A stretch of DNA of 64,000 nucleotides from Heliopora coerulea (lineage: Eukaryota; Cnidaria; Anthozoa; Scleralcyonacea; Helioporidae). The notes under the pieces were generated by a model. It saw only the letters and a program-made list of their open reading frames with translations. It was not told where the DNA came from and ran no database searches. Positions 59,551 through 64,000 of this stretch are shown here, one piece after another. Both the position numbers and the translations under genes were made by a program. Position 1 is the stretch's first letter, and each line of letters opens with the position of its first letter. Where the stretch lies: NCBI GenBank assembly GCA_030142905.1, contig JASJOG010000201.1:1-64000 (forward strand). Reading direction: 5' to 3'.

Positions 59551-60531
59551 GTACATTACTACGAAGGTTCTGCTTCCTTTAGTTTGTTGTTTATTTATAT
59601 GTCGGGCATTACAAATTAAAATTTGAGTATCTTATATGTCAATTTTGGATATCAGAATTACTTACTAACAACGATTCTAAATAACAAGAAGTAGAGTAAG
59701 TTCCATTCACACGTTTAAAAGCTCAAGCAGTTTTGTCGTTAAACGACTCCTTTGTAAAAGGCAACCAATTGAAGGGATTAAACGTAAACTAGACGACATC
59801 GTTTTCCAGTATCTAAAATAATTCTGACAGCTCTCCTTTGATGCCTTAGCACTCTTGTGAGACATTCGGCATTTTATCTATCCCAAGTTGTACTGCTTCC
59901 ATACATCAGTAGAGGTTTAACAAGACGATTAAAGGTTTCGAGGAGTCCCCGCCACCATCGAGATTCTTTAAAATTTAATTTTGTAAATAAACGTTGCTAA
60001 AAAGCCCACCTGGTCACCTTCAATTTTCGAAGCCTAATACATAACCTTCAAAGTATTCCAAATTAAGTAGTTCACTTCAGAGATAGGGAAAATTAGAGAA
60101 GAAAATGAAGTTAAAAGTGCAGTAAGGGTGTATTAATCTTCTAGTAAACAAAACAGATTTCTAGATTAACTTCACAAAGTCTTAACAACCAAGTCTGCAA
60201 GTGCACTGTTGTGATTGTTGTTATTTCTACAATAAGGGAAGTTTATGAGTTAAATAAATTGCTGTTGCATTCATTTTCAATTGGTGAGTTTCAGTTAATC
60301 CTATGAAATTCAGTAGATATAGATGAGGCGGCCATGTTGAAGATCTAATACAGTACTAGTAAATAAAATTTTCTTGTTTAAGTACTGCAAGCATGGCCGC
60401 CAGATAGTGTTACTGTAATTCATCTGTGGATTTTACAGGCGGAAAAATATTGGGCAGGAGGCTCATTGATTAACGATTAATTCGTAAACGAACTGGTTAG
60501 TGTGTAATAGCAGAATGTATGTTTTTTCCAG

Positions 60532-60615
60532 ATCCAAATCCGATACGCCGATTCCTTAAAAGAATTTGGAGCAGTATACGTGGCAAAAGAGCTGAAGAAG
60601 GTAACTCAAAACCAG
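60532..60615 (+). CDS. Host mini-exon 5 (84 or 69 bp, phase 1-1)
   Basis: A strong acceptor gttttttccag ends at 60531. A strong donor gtgaga follows 60615; a weaker gtaact follows 60600, which would give exactly 69 bp. Both choices keep phase 1. The reading PNPIRRFLKRIWSSIRGKRA is basic, unlike the acidic linkers. Nothing recognisable follows in 60.7-64 kb. Confidence 0.6.
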
Positions 60616-61904
60616 GTGAGATCATCAGTTCTTTTTCATCCTAGCGTATTAATGTGAGTATCAAAGCTTCTACAACGTTACGATTTCCTTTGCCCTGAAG
60701 GATCCGAGGATAGCACCAGAATTATTTCTTTATATGTTGATTCAGGGCGGATATTTAATGATGATTGATGAATGTTAATTCTTGGAGCATATTGTTGAAG
60801 GAAATTATTGTACATAGAAATCTACGGTTTTGCAAATTGTGTTGCTTTTGGTGAGGATAAGAATGTCACAACCTAGTATTTATGAAGTAAATTGAATATA
60901 ATTGCTATGTGTGTTCAATCCAGGATAATGGCAATGCTGAAGTGACTTTAAAGTCTAGTTGCTTACTTTACTGTATATTGCTTTTATGACATTCAGAGAA
61001 AATTTGCAGGTGTCCGTGAATCACAAAAGCTAGGACGGTCATGTAGACGACGAATATCTTTGCAAACTTTGAATATATTGCTATTTAGAGCTTATTTTTG
61101 CCGAGCAGTAATAGACTCAAATGTCTTCAACGAAACGTTATAATTGAGATCAATTTTCGTACAATAGATCTGGACGTGTGGTGTTGGTCGTCAGATACGT
61201 AATACAGCATTGCGATTAATTAAAAGTAACCAACTGCATTACGCCAACTCTTAGTGTGTTTTATATGGCCGATCTAGTGTGGTAAAGCTATTAAGACATA
61301 GTCATTATTGGCGTGCACTAGAGCATTTTGGTTCATATGTTTAAACTAAGGTGACAACTCACTGAGTTGAGTTCGAATGCTTTGGGGGTGTCGGCGGTGT
61401 GGAACGTGATTATAAGGTTTTGTTTCCTTGTGCGCTTGACATATTCAAATTTACATGTGGTGGGACCAGCCGGTTCTGGTACACATTGAACTTTCAAAAC
61501 CAGTACATCTTTTGCTGTTCATTACCAGAAAATATACTATCATTAACGCCAACCTCAAACTCATCAATGCAAAAATCAATTCATGTTATTCAGTCGACAT
61601 TCATTTACGCTTTTGTTAGGTTGCTTTAAAAATATTTGCACAAAAAGTAACATTTAGTGTCGATAAGCAACCATTTGCATGAATCAATATCCAGTAGTGT
61701 CAATATCCGACCATTGACACCATTCTGCTATACATTAGGGACAGTAAAATTTCGATCACGCACGACATTTGTCAAGTCTGTTGCATTCGATTTAAGGTTA
61801 TATGGAATCCTAACGTGTCTATTTCAAACTGTGAATGAGCTTTAGTTTACCGTTCTTTGCTAACGAGGACTGCAAGAACCCGAGTTAGGATTGAAGTAAA
61901 GATT

Positions 61905-62050
61905 CAGGATTGGGATTCCAGTTGGGATTCGAGCTGGGATTTGAGTTGGGATTCGAGTTGGGAATCGAGTTGGAATTTCAGTTGAGATTCGAATTAAGAT
62001 TCAAATTCGGATTCGAGTTGAGATTAGGATTAGGGTTGGGATTAGGGTTA
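61905..62050. repeat. 12-bp tandem words gttgggattcga
   Basis: About ten degenerate units of gttgggattcga, turning into ttaggg-like words at the end. An inverted copy (ctcgaatcccaactcgg) lies near 62144-62164. Confidence 0.75.
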
Positions 62051-63260
62051 TAGGGTTAACTGCAGACGTGGGTACGAAGCAATCAGATAAATAATTGCAT
62101 ACATTTTTAGATAACAAATGTGTTACTTTGTTGTTTGGAATCCTAACTCGAATCCCAACTCGGCTGACCAACTAACTCCTTTGCTGACACACATCTACTT
62201 TCACGCGTTCGCCATTAAAACTTTCATGCAGTACAGTACTGACGTGTACGTAAGCTTGGATCGCAAGATATTTGTTCAAGACGTGAAAGTTGATGTGTGT
62301 TAGTAAAGTGCTGTGAACTAAAGTTCGTAAACAGCTTGAAATCTACATGTCAGGGAAAATGTGGTATGAAAGGAAATTTTAAAATAACCGTTTAGTAGGG
62401 TGAAGACGAGACCGCGTTTTAAAGATTAGGGAATCAAGCTTATCAAAATTCGTAAATGAACAGGGGAACGTAGGCTTCCGACAAAGAGGTTGAAAAGCCG
62501 TTTAGGCGATCAATTAAGAGGCACGTCCAAGAAAGGTAGAGTGGAATTACTCTCTGACACACTAGAAAATATATTTCGATGAGTAAACATATAGTCCTGA
62601 CAAGGAATCAACAGAGCAGAACGTGGTCAGCAGAGTGAGAAATGGCAAAACAGTCCTCAACATATCGACGAAAAAAAAAAGAGGTTTGAACTGTCCAACC
62701 GAATTCAGTATATTTACAAATTTTGATAGTCTTATTCTCTGTTCCTTAATACATCACGAGATTCCACATAACCTTAAATCGACCCTGCAATAGGCTGGAC
62801 AAATATATTGCGTAAATGAAATTTTATTATCCCTAATGTATGTAAAATGGTATTAATGGTTGTCTGTTGGCGCTATTAAATGCCTTTCCATATAAATGAT
62901 TGCGTACCTATGATAAATAACAAAAGTGTAAATGAATGTCGATTCAACAAAATGAATGTATTTTTGCGTTGTTGAGTTTCAAGTTGGTATTAATTATAGT
63001 ATATTTTCCGGTAGTGAACAGCAAAAGGTGTAATTAGTGCACATACTTTGCCACCAAAGTGCCCTTCATTTCTGGCCATAAACAAATTAAAAAACTAGAA
63101 AGTGTGAGAGGAAAAAAGGAGGTAATGAGTGACTTACGTGAACACAAATAAATATTGTCAATACAGTCGTTCTCTGTCAGAATACAAATGTCTATTTTTA
63201 ATCGTTTCGGTTGTTTGGTAACATCGTGAAGACGTTTAAAACACGCAACGGAAAATGTCG

Positions 63261-63848
63261 GAGTGGCACTGGCGTGTTGAGGGTTTCAATTTTTGGGGCT
63301 GAAGGGGGACAAAGGTTCACGTCAAGGAGGGGGCATAATTTTTTAAGTGAATGATACAATTATCTTCAGTCAATCGTATTATTGTTGAGCTGTGTTGAGA
63401 AAATTCTCACAAACTTGTCCATACCAAAGGACTTTGCACGTTCAGACTCAATGCTTGGAATTCCCGAGATTGCTGAGCCTGCTGTCTGCCATTGTGGTGT
63501 GTTGTAACTGCACAACTTCTTGTGCAGTTGGATTTCGAGAATCACAGTTGAACAGATCATTCTAGATATGTTAGATTTTTAAAGTTTCACTCTTCGAGTC
63601 TGTCGCAACCTGCCGTACAGATTGCCAGCGATACTATAGAAAACATCGAATCAAGTCATCTAATGGTTTATTAAATTAATTCTAAATTTAATTGCCATGC
63701 AATGCTTCAATTGTGAATGGAAAATTGACCAGAATGTTTTTCTCGACTTTACCATACTAATACTTCACTTGGGGGGCACATGGGGTGGCAAAGCATTGAT
63801 TTAGGGTAGTATATGCCCCCCTGTGCCCCCCTATTGGACACGCCACTG
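63261..63848. mobile_element. Possible MITE with GCGTGTT/AACACGCC ends
   Basis: The left end tggcactggcgtgttgagg and the right end ttggacacgccactgcgg are inverted in part (ggcgtgt/acacgcc with flanking CAGTG/CACTG), and both are followed by runs of C or G. No coding frame of note. Confidence 0.4.
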
Positions 63849-64000
63849 CGGAGTCGAACAAGTATCAGTGGGCACGTTACTCTCATTAAAAAGATATTTC
63901 AATTCACTTGATCGATTTGAATCGGAAACAGTTCCGTTTGTAGAGTATTTTTTCTACATTTCGAATAAAGTGAAAAGAAAGTAGATTAACAGCAGTTAGA

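Larger units (their letters stand above)
60700..63990. other. Mostly featureless
   Basis: No gene or RNA recognised. Holds the short repeats at 61905 and a possible MITE near 63261. Confidence 0.5.

Noticed and set aside
61860..62060. ttaggg-like words, considered as a telomere tract
   Set aside because: Only a few imperfect units at the end of a 12-bp tandem repeat; no run of exact telomeric repeats.

Overview
The window looks like nuclear DNA from an animal, most likely an anthozoan cnidarian such as a coral. It is AT-rich, almost free of long genes, and full of decayed transposons typical of cnidarian genomes: Penelope-like elements (PLEs) with GIY-YIG and hammerhead ribozymes, BEL/Pao, Ty3/gypsy, CR1/L2-type LINEs, Harbinger, a YqaJ plus THAP-DDE element, piggyBac, hAT and pogo. 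The organism call is inference; no marker gene is present.

Host gene (+ strand). Exons of what appears to be one long gene, or a cluster, are scattered from 18.5 to 60.6 kb: an exon of six near-identical 126-bp TPR units (18518-19360), a Roc-COR GTPase exon (27590-29581), and short linker exons at 20378, 31301, 51472, 59491 and 60532. Every exon recognised begins and ends in phase 1, and four of the five linkers fit exactly 69 bp (the last one only if its weaker donor is used). Any of them could be skipped, duplicated or swapped without a frameshift. Two of the linkers (31301 and 51472) sit in recent segmental duplicates, and the start of the window is the tail of a third duplicate.

Layout. 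1-2.9 kb: duplicate copy A. 2.9-3.7 kb: microsatellites and a tandem 370-bp unit with a hammerhead-like relic. 3.7-4.4 kb: pogo-like element. 4.6-5.7 kb: PLE relic 1. 7.2-7.9 kb: HIRAN-like ORF with short end repeats. 7.9-10.9 kb: YqaJ nuclease pseudogene facing a THAP-HTH-DDE transposase. 11-13.9 kb: Harbinger element with Myb-like and transposase genes. 15.4-15.9 kb: foldback elements. 16.7-17.3 kb: piggyBac relic. 18.5-20.7 kb: host exons and LINE scraps. 22.3-27.0 kb: BEL/Pao joined to a hAT end, with a LINE nested in the BEL. 27.6-31.4 kb: Roc-COR exon and linker. 29.7-34.5 kb: duplicate copy B. 34.5-36.1 kb: PLE 2 with inverted ends, each carrying a complete hammerhead ribozyme. 38.0-39.0 kb: LINE with a Cys/His finger. 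39.8-43.2 kb: a palindrome of two PLE copies with 1.63-kb arms. 49.1-57.8 kb: duplicate copy C, split by a young Ty3/gypsy element (53589-57757). 58.0-60.6 kb: LINE scrap and the last linker exons. 60.6-64 kb: mostly featureless.

Most transposon genes here are broken by stops, frameshifts or deletions. The features most worth following are the phase-1 exon array, the two PLEs with inverted architecture and ribozymes, and the BEL-hAT chimera.
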